This document shows positions 8,256-17,105 of a stretch of DNA of 64,000 nt, piece after piece. Below the pieces are notes generated by a model. The model worked only from the letters and a program-made list of their open reading frames with translations, searched no databases and had not been told where the DNA came from. The translations under genes and the position numbers were made by a program. The DNA lies in contig NC_008390.1 of the NCBI RefSeq assembly GCF_000203915.1, forward strand, positions 744,001-808,000. The letters are read 5' to 3'. The stretch is from Burkholderia ambifaria AMMD (lineage in GTDB: Bacteria > Pseudomonadota > Gammaproteobacteria > Burkholderiales > Burkholderiaceae). Position 1 is the stretch's first letter. Every line of letters starts with the position of its first letter.

Positions 8256-9001
8256 GCGCGGCAGGCGAACTGCCGGCGTCGCCGCAGGCAGCGCACGATG
8301 CACGCTTCGACTGTCTCGATGCGCCCGTGCCGCGCGGGGCGGCGCGGGTGCGCGCGTACCTCGTCGATCGCCTCAAGCGGGCCGCGATTCGGCAGTTGCA
8401 TCGCAGCGTGCATGGCGAGCGCTGGGTGCTGCGCATGTACCTGATCGGCGAGGAAGCGACTGAGTGCGCGTTGCACGAGGACTGGACCGGACGGCCACCG
8501 GACTGGCTTGCGCCGCGGATCGAGCAGCACCTCGCGGACGAGCGTCGCCACGCCGCGGCGTTCGCCGATGCGCTGCGCGAGCGCGGTGTCGCGCCGTCGA
8601 CTGCACCGCATGAGCCCGACTGGTTGAGCCGGCGCAAGATCATGCGATGGCGCCGGCTCGCGCAGCGCCATGCACCGCATTTCTCGCAAGGCGTGCTCGT
8701 GCCGGCCTATGCGACGGGCCTGTGTGCGGAACAGATGGCGATGCGTGTGCTCGCGCGTCACTGCGCGACGATCGGCGATGCACATCCGTTGTACCCGCTG
8801 CTCTCGCGCGTGCTCGCCGACGAGACGCGGCATGTCCGGCTCTGCTCGGACACGCTGCGCCGTCTGGTTGCGCCGTCCGAGGCAGCGCATCTCGCCGCGT
8901 TGCTGAACGAGATCCGCGCGATCGAAGCCGGTTTCGGCGTGACGGGCGCGCTGGCGATGGTCGCGGCCGGCTGGTTCCAGTCGCTTCGTCCGCGCGCATG
9001 A
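8252..9001 (+). CDS. Ferritin-like diiron protein (putative oxygenase or hydroxylase)
   Basis: 249 residues from the ATG at 8252, which overlaps the previous stop by 4 bases. It shows two E...E-x-x-H pairs: EEATE then DERRH, and CAEQM then DETRH. This is the metal-ligand pattern of ferritin-like non-haem diiron carboxylate enzymes. There is no membrane segment. The sequence between the motifs matches no subfamily I can name, so substrate and reaction (hydroxylation, desaturation or N-oxidation) are open. Its place among glycosyltransferases, a phosphatase and a desaturase points to a lipid or lipid-linked substrate (inference). Confidence 0.8.
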   Translation: MSAAGELPASPQAAHDARFDCLDAPVPRGAARVRAYLVDRLKRAAIRQLHRSVHGERWVLRMYLIGEEATECALHEDWTGRPPDWLAPRIEQHLADERRHAAAFADALRERGVAPSTAPHEPDWLSRRKIMRWRRLAQRHAPHFSQGVLVPAYATGLCAEQMAMRVLARHCATIGDAHPLYPLLSRVLADETRHVRLCSDTLRRLVAPSEAAHLAALLNEIRAIEAGFGVTGALAMVAAGWFQSLRPRA

Positions 9002-10155
9002 TGCCGCGGATCGTCTATCTCGCGACGGCCGACGCACGCGGCCACCTGATGCGCGCGCAACTGCTCGTGCATGCGCTGCGTGCGGCCGGCGCGCAGGTCG
9101 CCGTGCTGACGACGTCCGATGCGGGGCAGGCGTTCCTGGCTGCGTTCGACATCGACGCGGCCGTGCTGTCCCGTCACTACGCGGTGCAGTTCGATGAACG
9201 GCAGAACATGCTGCGCGACGCGACCGATCGCAATGTCGCGCACTACGTGTTCAGGCCGACGCGCATGCCGCGTGACATCGCGCGGCTGCGTGCGCTCGTC
9301 CGCGATGCCGATCTCGTGATCAACGACTCGTTTCATCCGGCGCTGTTGTTCATGGGCGCGATGCCGGGCTGGCGACGCCGCATCGTCCACGTATACGGCG
9401 GCAGCCTGCGCCGCGCGTTGACCGCGAATTTCGACGCACGTCTGCCGCGCGCACTGGCGCGTGCATTTGCACGGATCGTCGACTGGCAGATCGATTCGGC
9501 GCGATGCTGCATCGAACACGATTTTGCATACGATGCCGCCGATGACGTCCGGCGATCGCGCACGCATTGCCGGCTGCCGACGCCGGTGCCGATCGTCGCC
9601 GAGCGGCCGGCTTCGGAGCCGGCTGCAGCCGCCATTTATCTGAACCCGCACTTTCGCGATATCGCGCTCGCCGATGCGTTGTCCGCCGGCATGCGCGACG
9701 CGGGGCTCGCCACCCATCGCGTGGGCGAAGGCTATGCCGGGCACGACGGCTGGACCGGCGTCGACGCCGACTGGGTGACGCGCGCCGCCCATGCTCCGCT
9801 GATCGTGTCGGCACCCGGCATGGCCGCGCTGTCGATCGCACATGTGTATCGCCGCCCGATCCTACTCGTGCAGTCCGATCAGCCCGAGCAGGCGAGCAAC
9901 GCTGCGCGCGCCGCGCAACTGCAACTCGTGCATCGCGTCGTCACGTGGCGCGGCGACGCGGCCGCGTTCCGGCGGGAAGTCGGGCAGGCTGCAGGCGAAC
10001 TGATGCGCCATCCCGGTACGCGGGCAGGGACGATCGCCGGCCGCGAGCATGCACGTGCGCGCGTCGACGCATGGACGTCACGCCTCCTCGCGTTGCGTCC
10101 GCATGCGAAGGTGGCCGATGGGGAGACGCGATGCGAGGCGCCGGCACCACGATGA
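8998..10155 (+). CDS. GT-B fold glycosyltransferase (MurG/UGT-like)
   Basis: 385 residues. The start ATGATG at 8998/9001 overlaps the preceding TGA, so translation is coupled. The N-terminus (RIVYLATADARGHLMRAQLLVHALRAAG) is the nucleotide-free acceptor half typical of GT-B enzymes, with the Gly-His pair. The C-terminal half has APLIVSAPGMAALSIAHVYRRPILLVQSDQPEQASNA, corresponding to the sugar-nucleotide site of MurG/UGT-type proteins. It probably transfers a hexose to a lipid or other hydrophobic acceptor at the inner face of the membrane. The donor is unknown. Confidence 0.85.
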   Translation: MMPRIVYLATADARGHLMRAQLLVHALRAAGAQVAVLTTSDAGQAFLAAFDIDAAVLSRHYAVQFDERQNMLRDATDRNVAHYVFRPTRMPRDIARLRALVRDADLVINDSFHPALLFMGAMPGWRRRIVHVYGGSLRRALTANFDARLPRALARAFARIVDWQIDSARCCIEHDFAYDAADDVRRSRTHCRLPTPVPIVAERPASEPAAAAIYLNPHFRDIALADALSAGMRDAGLATHRVGEGYAGHDGWTGVDADWVTRAAHAPLIVSAPGMAALSIAHVYRRPILLVQSDQPEQASNAARAAQLQLVHRVVTWRGDAAAFRREVGQAAGELMRHPGTRAGTIAGREHARARVDAWTSRLLALRPHAKVADGETRCEAPAPR

Positions 10156-10769
10156 ATTCGCTGTCGCTTCGTGACGATCGCCGGCCCGACATCCGGCAGA
10201 TGCTGGCCGCGACGTTCGGCATGGCAGCCGGCCTCGCGATCTTCTTTCTGCTGGAGCGTAGCGTCACGCCGCGCTACGTGTTTGCCACGTCGATCGATGC
10301 GCGGATTCCGTTCATCGCGTGGTCGTGGTTCGTCTATGTCGGCTTCTTCCCGTTCGTGATTGCGCTTGCTGCGTATGCGCGGCCGCCCGCGTTCGCCCCG
10401 TTCAAGGAGGCCGTGCTGATCGCGTTCGTGCTCGGTGTCGTGTGTTTCCTGCTGTTTCCGGAGGCCGTGCCGCGGCCCGACGTCGCGGAGATCGGCAACA
10501 CGTTCGTGCGTCACCGTCTCGCGCGCATGTGGCAGCTCGATCTCGCGGCCAATGGTTTTCCGAGCCTGCATGTCGCGGTGACGTGCCTTGCCTGCCGGAT
10601 GCTGGTGGACCGGCGACGGCTCGTGACCGTGGCGGTCGGCCTGCTGATCTGCACGTCGACGCTGACGCTCAAGCAGCATACGGTGGCCGATGTGCTGGGC
10701 GGCGTGGCACTCGCGATGGTCAGTGCGCTTTGGGTCGAGCGGCGATCGCTGCGCGGGAGGCTCGCGTGA
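10131..10769 (+). CDS. PAP2-superfamily membrane phosphatase
   Basis: 212 residues from ATG 10131, which has a strong GGGGAG five bases upstream; the ATG at 10152 (MNSLSL), overlapping the previous stop as ATGA, is an equally common choice in this operon. There are five to six hydrophobic segments. The PAP2 signature is seen as GFPSLHVAVT (PSxH part) and LKQHTVADVLGG (the second His and Asp), while the first K-x6-RP motif is weak. Such proteins remove phosphate from isoprenyl or phosphatidyl lipids at the periplasmic face. It fits a pathway that makes or recycles a lipid carrier. Confidence 0.85.
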   Translation: MRGAGTTMNSLSLRDDRRPDIRQMLAATFGMAAGLAIFFLLERSVTPRYVFATSIDARIPFIAWSWFVYVGFFPFVIALAAYARPPAFAPFKEAVLIAFVLGVVCFLLFPEAVPRPDVAEIGNTFVRHRLARMWQLDLAANGFPSLHVAVTCLACRMLVDRRRLVTVAVGLLICTSTLTLKQHTVADVLGGVALAMVSALWVERRSLRGRLA

Positions 10770-11713
10770 CGGATACCCGTGTTCACCAAGCCGGGCCGAA
10801 TGCCGGGCTTGCCCGGTTCGTGCCCGATCCGGCGTTGTTTCGCGTGAGCGCATCGCGCGTCGGCGCAGCGCTGGCAGGTGACTGGCTGATGATTGCCGCC
10901 GCGTTCGCGGTTGCGATCGCGTTTGCGCATCCGCTCGTGTACGCGTTGGCAGCGATCGTGATCGCGCGCAGCCAGCTTGCGCTCGCGGTCATGATGCACG
11001 AAGGTGCGCACGGTTTGCTGGCGCGGAACCGGCGCGTCAACGACGCGCTGGGCCAACTGTTCGCGGCCGGCCCGCTGTGGTTGTCGCTGCGGACGTATCG
11101 TGCCGGCCATCTGAAACACCATCGCGCACCGATGGAGCCGGACGATCCTGTAGCGCTGCTGTTCGGCGTGCACGACTATCCGGTGACGCGCGGGCGGCTG
11201 ATCGGCCGCCTGCTCGCGTATGCATGCGGGATCGGCTACGTGACGAGCGTCGTGAAGCTCGCCCGCGGCGAGTTTGCGCATGCAATGCCGAAGGTCGGGA
11301 AGTCGCGTGCGTACGCCGCGTGGGAAGTCGCGTCGATGCTGGCCGGCAACGGTGTGCTGTTCGGCGCGCTCGCATGGGCTGGGCATCCGCTGCTGTACGT
11401 TACGTTGTGGATCGTGCCGTCCGTCACGCTGCTGCCGCTCGCCGGGCAGGTGCGCGCGATCTTCGAGCATGCGGGGCTGCCGGCCTGTGCCGACCAGAGC
11501 CGCAACGCGCGCACGATCGTCCGGCGTTCGTGGCAGACGTTCCTGTTCGGCCCGCACGCGATTCATTTTCATATCGAACATCACCTGTTCGCGCGGATGC
11601 CGTTCCATCACCTGCCTGTCGTGCATCGGCAGCTTGCGCAGCGGCAGTTGCTGCCCGACGGCAATCTGTACACGGGATATGGTGACGTACTGCGCAACGT
11701 GAGCGTGCGCTGA
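10766..11713 (+). CDS. Membrane fatty-acid desaturase / hydroxylase family
   Basis: 315 residues, starting with GTG at 10766, preceded by GGGAGG with a 5-base spacer and overlapping the previous TGA. Three histidine boxes define the membrane desaturase family: HEGAHG, HLKHH and HIEHH. Hydrophobic segments lie at about 36-70 and 195-230. The third box has the HxxHH form found in acyl-lipid desaturases and carotenoid ketolases and hydroxylases. Last gene of the operon starting at 6111; it would introduce a double bond or oxygen into the lipid handled by the upstream enzymes (inference). Confidence 0.9.
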   Translation: MTDTRVHQAGPNAGLARFVPDPALFRVSASRVGAALAGDWLMIAAAFAVAIAFAHPLVYALAAIVIARSQLALAVMMHEGAHGLLARNRRVNDALGQLFAAGPLWLSLRTYRAGHLKHHRAPMEPDDPVALLFGVHDYPVTRGRLIGRLLAYACGIGYVTSVVKLARGEFAHAMPKVGKSRAYAAWEVASMLAGNGVLFGALAWAGHPLLYVTLWIVPSVTLLPLAGQVRAIFEHAGLPACADQSRNARTIVRRSWQTFLFGPHAIHFHIEHHLFARMPFHHLPVVHRQLAQRQLLPDGNLYTGYGDVLRNVSVR

Positions 11714-11825
11714 TGCACGGGCGGGGCACGGTGCGTGCCCTGTCCGGTCGCGGAGTCGGGAGGGTGCGGCTGAGTGTGTTGCAGACATCACCGGGATGCC
11801 GCGGCGATACGGATGCGACAGACGC
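11714..11825. other. Short spacer after the lipid operon
   Basis: Non-coding; no clear terminator for the plus-strand operon was found here other than the hairpin at 11826-11850, whose stem could also stop plus-strand transcription but has only TTTAATTT on that side. Confidence 0.4.
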
Positions 11826-11850
11826 AAAAAAGCCTCCACTTGGGAGGCTT
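11826..11850 (-). terminator. Terminator of the tol-pal / tRNA-Lys transcript
   Basis: On the minus strand AAGCCTCC and GGAGGCTT form an 8-bp stem with a 5-base loop followed by a run of T (plus-strand A-run 11826-11830). It lies 24 bases beyond the tRNA 3' end. Confidence 0.9.
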
Positions 11851-11873
11851 TAATTTGCACTATCAAAGATAGT

Positions 11874-11950
11874 TGGTAGGGTGGGAGGGACTCGAACCCT
11901 CGACTCTCTGATTAAAAGTCAGATACTCTAACCAACTGAGTTACCACCCC
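11874..11950 (-). tRNA. tRNA-Lys (anticodon TTT)
   Basis: 77 bases including an encoded CCA. The cloverleaf folds well: acceptor GGGGTGG with CCACCCT (pair 1-72 is a G-T wobble), D stem ACTC/GAGT, anticodon stem TCTGA/TCAGA with loop CTTTTAA, five-base variable region, and T stem GAGGG/CCCTC around TTCGAGT. The anticodon TTT reads lysine codons. It is downstream of cpoB on the same strand, with a terminator after it. Confidence 0.97.
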
Positions 11951-12059
11951 ACGTTCTTGAAACTTGCCAGCCCGTTGCGCTAACAACTCGCCCAACGACC
12001 TAAAGAGCAAAAAATTATAGCGGCGAATTTCAGGTCAGTCAACAACCTGGCACGCTAAT

Positions 12060-12809
12060 TTATTTGATGCTCTCGATCTTGCCCTGCGCGGTCTGCGCAG
12101 CGTTCGATCCGGCGTACTGCGACACGACCTGCTCGAACGTCTTCTTCGCGGCCGCCTTCTGGCCTTGCTCGAGCTGGTTCGTACCGATTGCGACGAGCGC
12201 GTCGGCCGCGCGCGGATGCTGCGGATACTTGCTCACGACCGTTTGCCACGTCGCGGTCGAGCCGCGATAGTCGCGCAGCGCGTATTGCGCATTGCCGAGC
12301 CAGTACTGCGCGGTCGGCTGGTACGGGCTCTGCGGATACTTCGCGATGAAGCTGCGGAACGATGCCGCGGCCGCCTTGAAGTTGCCGTTGCGGAACTGCT
12401 GCTGCGCCGCATTGAGCGCATCCGTTTCACCCGGCTGCACGGTGCCTTCGACACCATCGATCGTCGCCTGCTGCGGCTCGAACTTCTTGAGTCGCGTGTC
12501 GAGATCCTGGTAGTACTCCTTCTGCTGCCGTTCGAGCGTCGTCAGCCGGTTCGTCAGGTCCTCATTCTCGCCGCGCAGCGTCGCGACCTGCTGGTTCAGC
12601 TGGTCGAGACGGCCGGATTGGTCGAGGATCGTACGCTGGGCGGCGGACAACTGGCTCGCCAGGTTGTCGGTTTTGCTGCGCAGATCGAGCACGGCGCGGC
12701 GCGCCTCGTTGTCGTCGAACACGCCGGCGTGCGCCGGCGCGGCCGACCACGCCGCGCCGACGACGCAGAATGCTGCGGCAACGCGCAGCCAGGTTACACA
12801 GTGCGTCAT
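12060..12809 (-). CDS. cpoB: Tol-Pal system protein CpoB (YbgF)
   Basis: 249 residues. It has a signal peptide (to about AHA in APAHAGVFDD), an N-terminal coiled coil (residues about 35-110 with LDQLNQQVATLRGENEDLTNRLTTL-type heptads) and C-terminal TPR repeats (QFRNGNFKAAAASFRSFIAKYPQSPYQPTAQYWLGNAQYALRD and following). In E. coli this periplasmic protein coordinates PBP1B with the Tol machine. Last protein gene of the operon and in the canonical position after pal. Confidence 0.95.
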   Translation of the reverse strand: MTHCVTWLRVAAAFCVVGAAWSAAPAHAGVFDDNEARRAVLDLRSKTDNLASQLSAAQRTILDQSGRLDQLNQQVATLRGENEDLTNRLTTLERQQKEYYQDLDTRLKKFEPQQATIDGVEGTVQPGETDALNAAQQQFRNGNFKAAAASFRSFIAKYPQSPYQPTAQYWLGNAQYALRDYRGSTATWQTVVSKYPQHPRAADALVAIGTNQLEQGQKAAAKKTFEQVVSQYAGSNAAQTAQGKIESIK

Positions 12810-12828
12810 ACGGCAACTCTTCCGTTAC

Positions 12829-13338
12829 TTACTGCTGGTAGACGAGGTCGGCGCGACGGTTCTGCGCCCACGATGCTTCGTCGTGGCCCGATGCTTGCGG
12901 CTTTTCCTTGCCGAGGCTCACGGCTTCCATCTGCGAGTCGTTCACGCCGAGCAGTGCCATCGCGCGGCGGACAGCTTCCGCACGCTTCTGGCCCAGCGCG
13001 AGGTTGTACTCGCTCGTGCCGCGTTCGTCGGTGTTGCCCTGGATCAGCACGTGACGCTGCGGGTGGCTCTTCAGGTACTGAGCGTGCTGCTGCATCAGCG
13101 GCTGATACTCGTCCTTCACCGAATAGCTGTCGAAGTCGAAGTAGATGCTGCGCTTCGCGAGCGGGCTGTTCGGATCGTTCAGCGGATCGACGTTCACTTG
13201 CGCGACGTTGTCGGCGCTCGGCTGCGTGCTCACCGCACCAGCGTTGGTCTTGTCGTCGAGCTTCACGCCCGACTTACACGCTGCGAGCGCGCTGATCATC
13301 ATCACGGCCAGGGCCAGACGAGCTTTATTCGACATCAT
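12829..13338 (-). CDS. pal: Peptidoglycan-associated lipoprotein Pal
   Basis: 169 residues from the ATG at 13338 (ATGATG), with AGGAG 7 bases upstream; longer in-frame starts lack this site. The lipobox LAAC ends the signal peptide. The OmpA-like C-terminal domain has the peptidoglycan-binding motifs YFDFDSYSV, QGNTDERGTSEYNLALGQKRA and NRRADLVY. It anchors the outer membrane to peptidoglycan and binds TolB and TolA. Confidence 0.97.
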   Translation of the reverse strand: MMSNKARLALAVMMISALAACKSGVKLDDKTNAGAVSTQPSADNVAQVNVDPLNDPNSPLAKRSIYFDFDSYSVKDEYQPLMQQHAQYLKSHPQRHVLIQGNTDERGTSEYNLALGQKRAEAVRRAMALLGVNDSQMEAVSLGKEKPQASGHDEASWAQNRRADLVYQQ

Positions 13339-13355
13339 GGTTACTCTCCTTGTGG

Positions 13356-14651
13356 TCATTGCATGAAGGGCCCCCACGACGGCTCGCGAACGGAGCCGCC
13401 CTGGACGGACAGGATCTGAGGCGGCGCGCTGCCGTCGGAGGGCACAGCTGCCAGCACGTTGCGACCACCCGACTGGGTAGCGTAGAGAAGGTACTGGCCG
13501 TTTGCCGCGAAGCTCGGCGATTCGTCACGATTGGTATTCGTGATCGCGTTCGCCGCGCCGGTTTGCAGATCCTGAACGTACAGCTTGAAGCCCCCACCCG
13601 TGCGGGAGATGTAAGCGAGCAGCTTGCCGTCCGGGCTGATGCGCGGGCTCGTATTGTAGCTGCCGGTGAAGGTCACGCGTTGCGCCGCGCCGGCGCTTTC
13701 GCCCTGCGCGGGCATCCGGTAGATCTGCGGCGCACCGCCGCGATCGCTCGTGAAGTAGATCCAGCGGCCGTCCGGCGAGTAGTACGGCTCGGTGTCGATC
13801 GAGCTGCTCTGCGTGAGACGGCGCAGGCCGCCGCCGTTCGCATTGACCGTATAGATTTGCGTATTGCCCGTCAGCGACAGCGCGACGGCGAGCGTGTTGC
13901 TGTCCGGCGACCACGCCGGCGCGCTGTTGTTGCCCTTCTGGTCGGAGACCATGTAGCGGCGGCCGGTCGGCAGGTCGTGGATGTAGACGATTGGCTTCTT
14001 GCGCTCGAACGACACGTACGCGACCTTCGTGCCGCTCGGCGACCACGCCGGCGAGATGATCGGCTCGGTGCTCGACAGCGCGATGCGCGCGTTCTGGCCG
14101 TCCGAATCCGAGATCTGCAATTGGTAGCGGTTGCCCGTCTTGATCACATACGACAGGCGGGTGGCGAACACGCCGCGCACGCCGAGCAGTTTCTGGTAGA
14201 TGTAGTCGGCGATCTTGTGGCCGGCCGTGCGCAGCGTCGTGTCGGTGGCCGTCAGCGACAGGCCGCCGAGGCTTTGCTGCTTCACGGTGTCGTACAGGAT
14301 GAAGTTCACCTTGTACTGGCCGTTCGCCTCGCGGTTCACGCTGCCGGCGACGAACGCGTTCGCGCCCTTGGCCTTCCATGCGCCGAGATCCACCGAGGCG
14401 GTCTCGGGCACGGGCGTGCTGCCCGCATCGATGTTGGTGAATTTGCCGCTGCGCGCGAGATCCGCGCGGACGATCGACGTGACCTGCTGCGGCAGGCCCG
14501 CCTCGTTCGCGAAGTTCGCGGTGGCGATGGGGAACTGGGTCGAACCGACGCCGGTGATCAACACGTTGACCTGCGCGTTAGCGGCGGCGCCGGCCGCAAT
14601 CAGACACGAGGCCACGAGTGCCCTGAAACCTAGTTTCGTCATCAATCTCAT
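13356..14651 (-). CDS. tolB: Tol-Pal system translocation protein TolB
   Basis: 431 residues from the ATG at 14651, chosen because GGGAAG lies nearby and the length and signal peptide ([15 protein letters not shown]) then match the family. The N-terminal domain is followed by a beta-propeller with [40 protein letters not shown] and [12 protein letters not shown] repeats. It is periplasmic and links Pal to TolA. The stop is 17 bases before pal. Confidence 0.97.
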   Translation of the reverse strand: MRLMTKLGFRALVASCLIAAGAAANAQVNVLITGVGSTQFPIATANFANEAGLPQQVTSIVRADLARSGKFTNIDAGSTPVPETASVDLGAWKAKGANAFVAGSVNREANGQYKVNFILYDTVKQQSLGGLSLTATDTTLRTAGHKIADYIYQKLLGVRGVFATRLSYVIKTGNRYQLQISDSDGQNARIALSSTEPIISPAWSPSGTKVAYVSFERKKPIVYIHDLPTGRRYMVSDQKGNNSAPAWSPDSNTLAVALSLTGNTQIYTVNANGGGLRRLTQSSSIDTEPYYSPDGRWIYFTSDRGGAPQIYRMPAQGESAGAAQRVTFTGSYNTSPRISPDGKLLAYISRTGGGFKLYVQDLQTGAANAITNTNRDESPSFAANGQYLLYATQSGGRNVLAAVPSDGSAPPQILSVQGGSVREPSWGPFMQ

Positions 14652-14759
14652 GCTTCTGCTTCCCATGTGACTTGGATCGCTGCGCAACCGCAGAGACAGT
14701 AAAAATACCCGATTCGTTCCCGTCCGGTAGCGACGCACGGAGTGTAAGCGCATTTGCGC

Positions 14760-15827
14760 TCACTCCGCCGCCTTGAAGGTAATCGTAATGCTGGACGGCG
14801 TATGACCGTCAGTATCGGGCGGTAACGGAACCGACGCCTGGATCGCATTGACGACCGCCTGATCCCACCCCGAATTGCCGCTCGGCCGCGAGACCGAGAC
14901 GCTCAGCAGGTCGCCCGAAGGCGTACAGCGGATCTTGACGATCGTCGTGAGCCCCGCACGCTCGCCGCCCCAGACGATGTTCGGCTTCACGCGGCGGCGC
15001 ACCTTGTCGGCATAGCCGGGCGACGCGGCATTGCCGCCGGAACCCGTGCCGGTGCCGCTTTTCGCGAGCCCTTGGCCGCCGCCTTCGCCGGCACCCGCCA
15101 GGCCCTGCATCTGCGCGAGTCGCGCATTCCGTTCCCGGTCGAGCTTCGCCTTCGCCGCCGCATCGGCCTTCGCGTGCGCAGCCGCTTCGGCCTTCGCCTT
15201 CGCCTGGGCTTCCGCCTTCGCCTTCGCGGCCGCGTCGGCCTTGGCCTTCGCCGCCTCCTGGGCTTCCAGCTGCGCCTGCTTCTGTTGCTGCTGTTTCTGC
15301 TGCTGGGCCTTCTGCTGTTCGAGCTTCTGCTGCTCCACGAGCTGTTGTTGCTTGAGCTTGTCCGCCTGCTTCTGCTTTTCGCGTTCGGCGGCCTTCTGCG
15401 CGGCGAGTGCGGCGGCCTGCTGGGCCGCGAGCTGCTCGCGCCGGGCTTCTTCCTGCTGGGCCTTCAACTGCTGCGCGCGGCGCTGCTGCTCGAGCAGCGC
15501 TTCGCGCGCGGCCGCTTCCTGCTGTCGTTTCTTCTGCTGCAGCGCGATGTCCGCCTGCTCGTCCCGGACCGGGGGAGGGGGCGGTGCGAGCTTCGCGGGC
15601 GGCGTGGGCGTGACGACGGGCCGCGGCGCGGGGACGTCCGGCACCTCGGTCCACAGCTCGGCCTCGGCGCCGGCCGGCGTGCTGTTCTGCCACTGCACGC
15701 CGTGATAGAGGAACAGCGCGAGCAGCACGTGTATCAGCGCGGCAAGCGCGAACGCGCGCCAGGTGCCTCGCTCGCGAGGCGGCCGATACGGGTACGCGTT
15801 GCTGCGCGGGGATTGCTGCCGGTTCAT
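14760..15827 (-). CDS. tolA: Cell envelope integrity protein TolA
   Basis: 355 residues in the classical three-part plan. There is one N-terminal transmembrane helix (about 24-42), then a proline-rich linker (LAPPPPPVRD). A long Lys/Gln/Ala/Glu-rich helical domain follows (about 90-240). The C-terminal domain III has RRRVKPNIVWGG and the TonB_C-like end (STIV-type KIRCTPSGDLLSVSVSRPSGNSGWDQAVVNAIQ). It spans the periplasm and transfers proton-motive energy from TolQR to Pal. Its start overlaps the tolR stop by 4 bases. The helical domain makes the DNA internally repetitive. Confidence 0.96.
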   Translation of the reverse strand: MNRQQSPRSNAYPYRPPRERGTWRAFALAALIHVLLALFLYHGVQWQNSTPAGAEAELWTEVPDVPAPRPVVTPTPPAKLAPPPPPVRDEQADIALQQKKRQQEAAAREALLEQQRRAQQLKAQQEEARREQLAAQQAAALAAQKAAEREKQKQADKLKQQQLVEQQKLEQQKAQQQKQQQQKQAQLEAQEAAKAKADAAAKAKAEAQAKAKAEAAAHAKADAAAKAKLDRERNARLAQMQGLAGAGEGGGQGLAKSGTGTGSGGNAASPGYADKVRRRVKPNIVWGGERAGLTTIVKIRCTPSGDLLSVSVSRPSGNSGWDQAVVNAIQASVPLPPDTDGHTPSSITITFKAAE

Positions 15828-16273
15828 TGCGATTTGACGAGGAGGCCGACGCGCTTGACGCCGCGCGCCTTCAGATCCGACATCACGGTCATGACCGCAT
15901 CGTACTGCACGGTCTTGTCGGCCGCGATCACGACCGGCTGGTCGGGATGATCGGCCTGCCGGGCCGACATGAAGCTGTCGAGCTCGGCCTTGGTCATCGT
16001 GTCTTCCTGCGTCGCGCCGGAGTCGCCCTTGTACTTGACGCTCATCGTGCGGTCGGCCTTGATGTTGACGACGACGGGCGGCGTCTGTTCCTGCGGCGCC
16101 GCATTGCCGACGGTCGGCAGATTGATGATCGACGGGGCCACGAGGGGTGCCGTGACCATGAAGATCACGAGCAGCACCAGCATCACGTCGATGTACGGCA
16201 CGACGTTGATGTCGGCCATCGCGCGGCGCGAGCGGCCGCCGCGCATGCTGGATCGAATGGGACTTCCTGCCAT
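15824..16273 (-). CDS. tolR: Proton channel subunit TolR (ExbD family)
   Basis: 149 residues. A single N-terminal transmembrane helix (NVVPYIDVMLVLLVIFMVTAPL) contains the conserved Asp that carries protons in ExbD/TolR proteins. The periplasmic domain follows. It forms the stator with TolQ; 10 bases separate it from tolQ and it overlaps tolA by 4. Confidence 0.96.
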   Translation of the reverse strand: MAGSPIRSSMRGGRSRRAMADINVVPYIDVMLVLLVIFMVTAPLVAPSIINLPTVGNAAPQEQTPPVVVNIKADRTMSVKYKGDSGATQEDTMTKAELDSFMSARQADHPDQPVVIAADKTVQYDAVMTVMSDLKARGVKRVGLLVKSQ

Positions 16274-16283
16274 GGCGTGCTCC

Positions 16284-16961
16284 TTACTGGGCCTGACGCT
16301 GCAGGATGTTCGAGAACTCTTCGATGAAGGTCTCGAAGCGGATCGCGAGGCGGTCGATGTCGTGCGCGTAGCGGTTGTACGCGACCACCGCCGGAATCGC
16401 GGCGAACAGGCCGATCGCGGTGGCGACGAGCGCCTCGGCGATGCCCGGCGCGACGTTCGCGAGCGTGGCCTGCTGCACGTTCGCGAGGCCGCGGAACGAA
16501 TTCATGATCCCCCACACGGTGCCGAACAGACCGATGTACGGGCTGACCGAGCCGACCGACGCGAGGAACGCGAGGTTCGCTTCGAGCACGTCCATTTCGC
16601 GCTGGAACGACGCGCGCATCGCGCGGCGTGCGCCGTCGAGCACGAGGCCCGGGTCGGTGAGGCGCTTTTCCTTCGCCTTCAGGAATTCACGCATCCCCGA
16701 TTCGAAGATCCGCTCGAGCGCGCCGATCGTATGGCGGTTGTTGGCCGCGCTCTGATACAGCGCCTGCAGGTCGCCGCCCGACCAGAAATCCCGTTCGAAG
16801 CGTTCGGTCTGCGCGCGTGCGCGGCGAATCGCGAACCACTTGCGGAAAATGAAGGTCCACGACATCAGCGACAGCAGCAACAGCAGCCCCATCACGGCCT
16901 GGGCCAGCACGCTCGCGTTGAGCACGAGGGAAATGATCGACAGGTCTTGAGAAGTGTTCAT
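16284..16961 (-). CDS. tolQ: Proton channel subunit TolQ (ExbB family)
   Basis: 225 residues from ATG 16961 (MNTSQDLSII), the start matching family length; an in-frame ATG at 17012 would add 17 residues without membrane character. Three transmembrane helices: about 15-37, 130-155 and 170-195, with the family signature YIGLFGTVWGIMNSF and APGIAEALVATAIGLFAAIPAVVAYN. It works with TolR to harvest the proton motive force. No strong ribosome site is visible before either start. Confidence 0.96.
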   Translation of the reverse strand: MNTSQDLSIISLVLNASVLAQAVMGLLLLLSLMSWTFIFRKWFAIRRARAQTERFERDFWSGGDLQALYQSAANNRHTIGALERIFESGMREFLKAKEKRLTDPGLVLDGARRAMRASFQREMDVLEANLAFLASVGSVSPYIGLFGTVWGIMNSFRGLANVQQATLANVAPGIAEALVATAIGLFAAIPAVVAYNRYAHDIDRLAIRFETFIEEFSNILQRQAQ

Positions 16962-17105
16962 AGAGGTTTGAGTAACGTCCCATCGGGGGTGCCCGGCGAG
17001 GGCGCACGGCATGCGTGCGGCGCGGCGCGCCGGCCAGCCCTGGCGCCGAACCTTGCTTAGTATCGATTCAGGAAGGCAAGTTCATAGGCTTTGTCTAAAC
17101 GGGGC

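Noticed and set aside
15100..15560. Repeat-rich DNA in the tolA region
   Set aside because: Explained by the Lys/Ala/Gln-rich helical domain of TolA, not a tandem repeat array or CRISPR.
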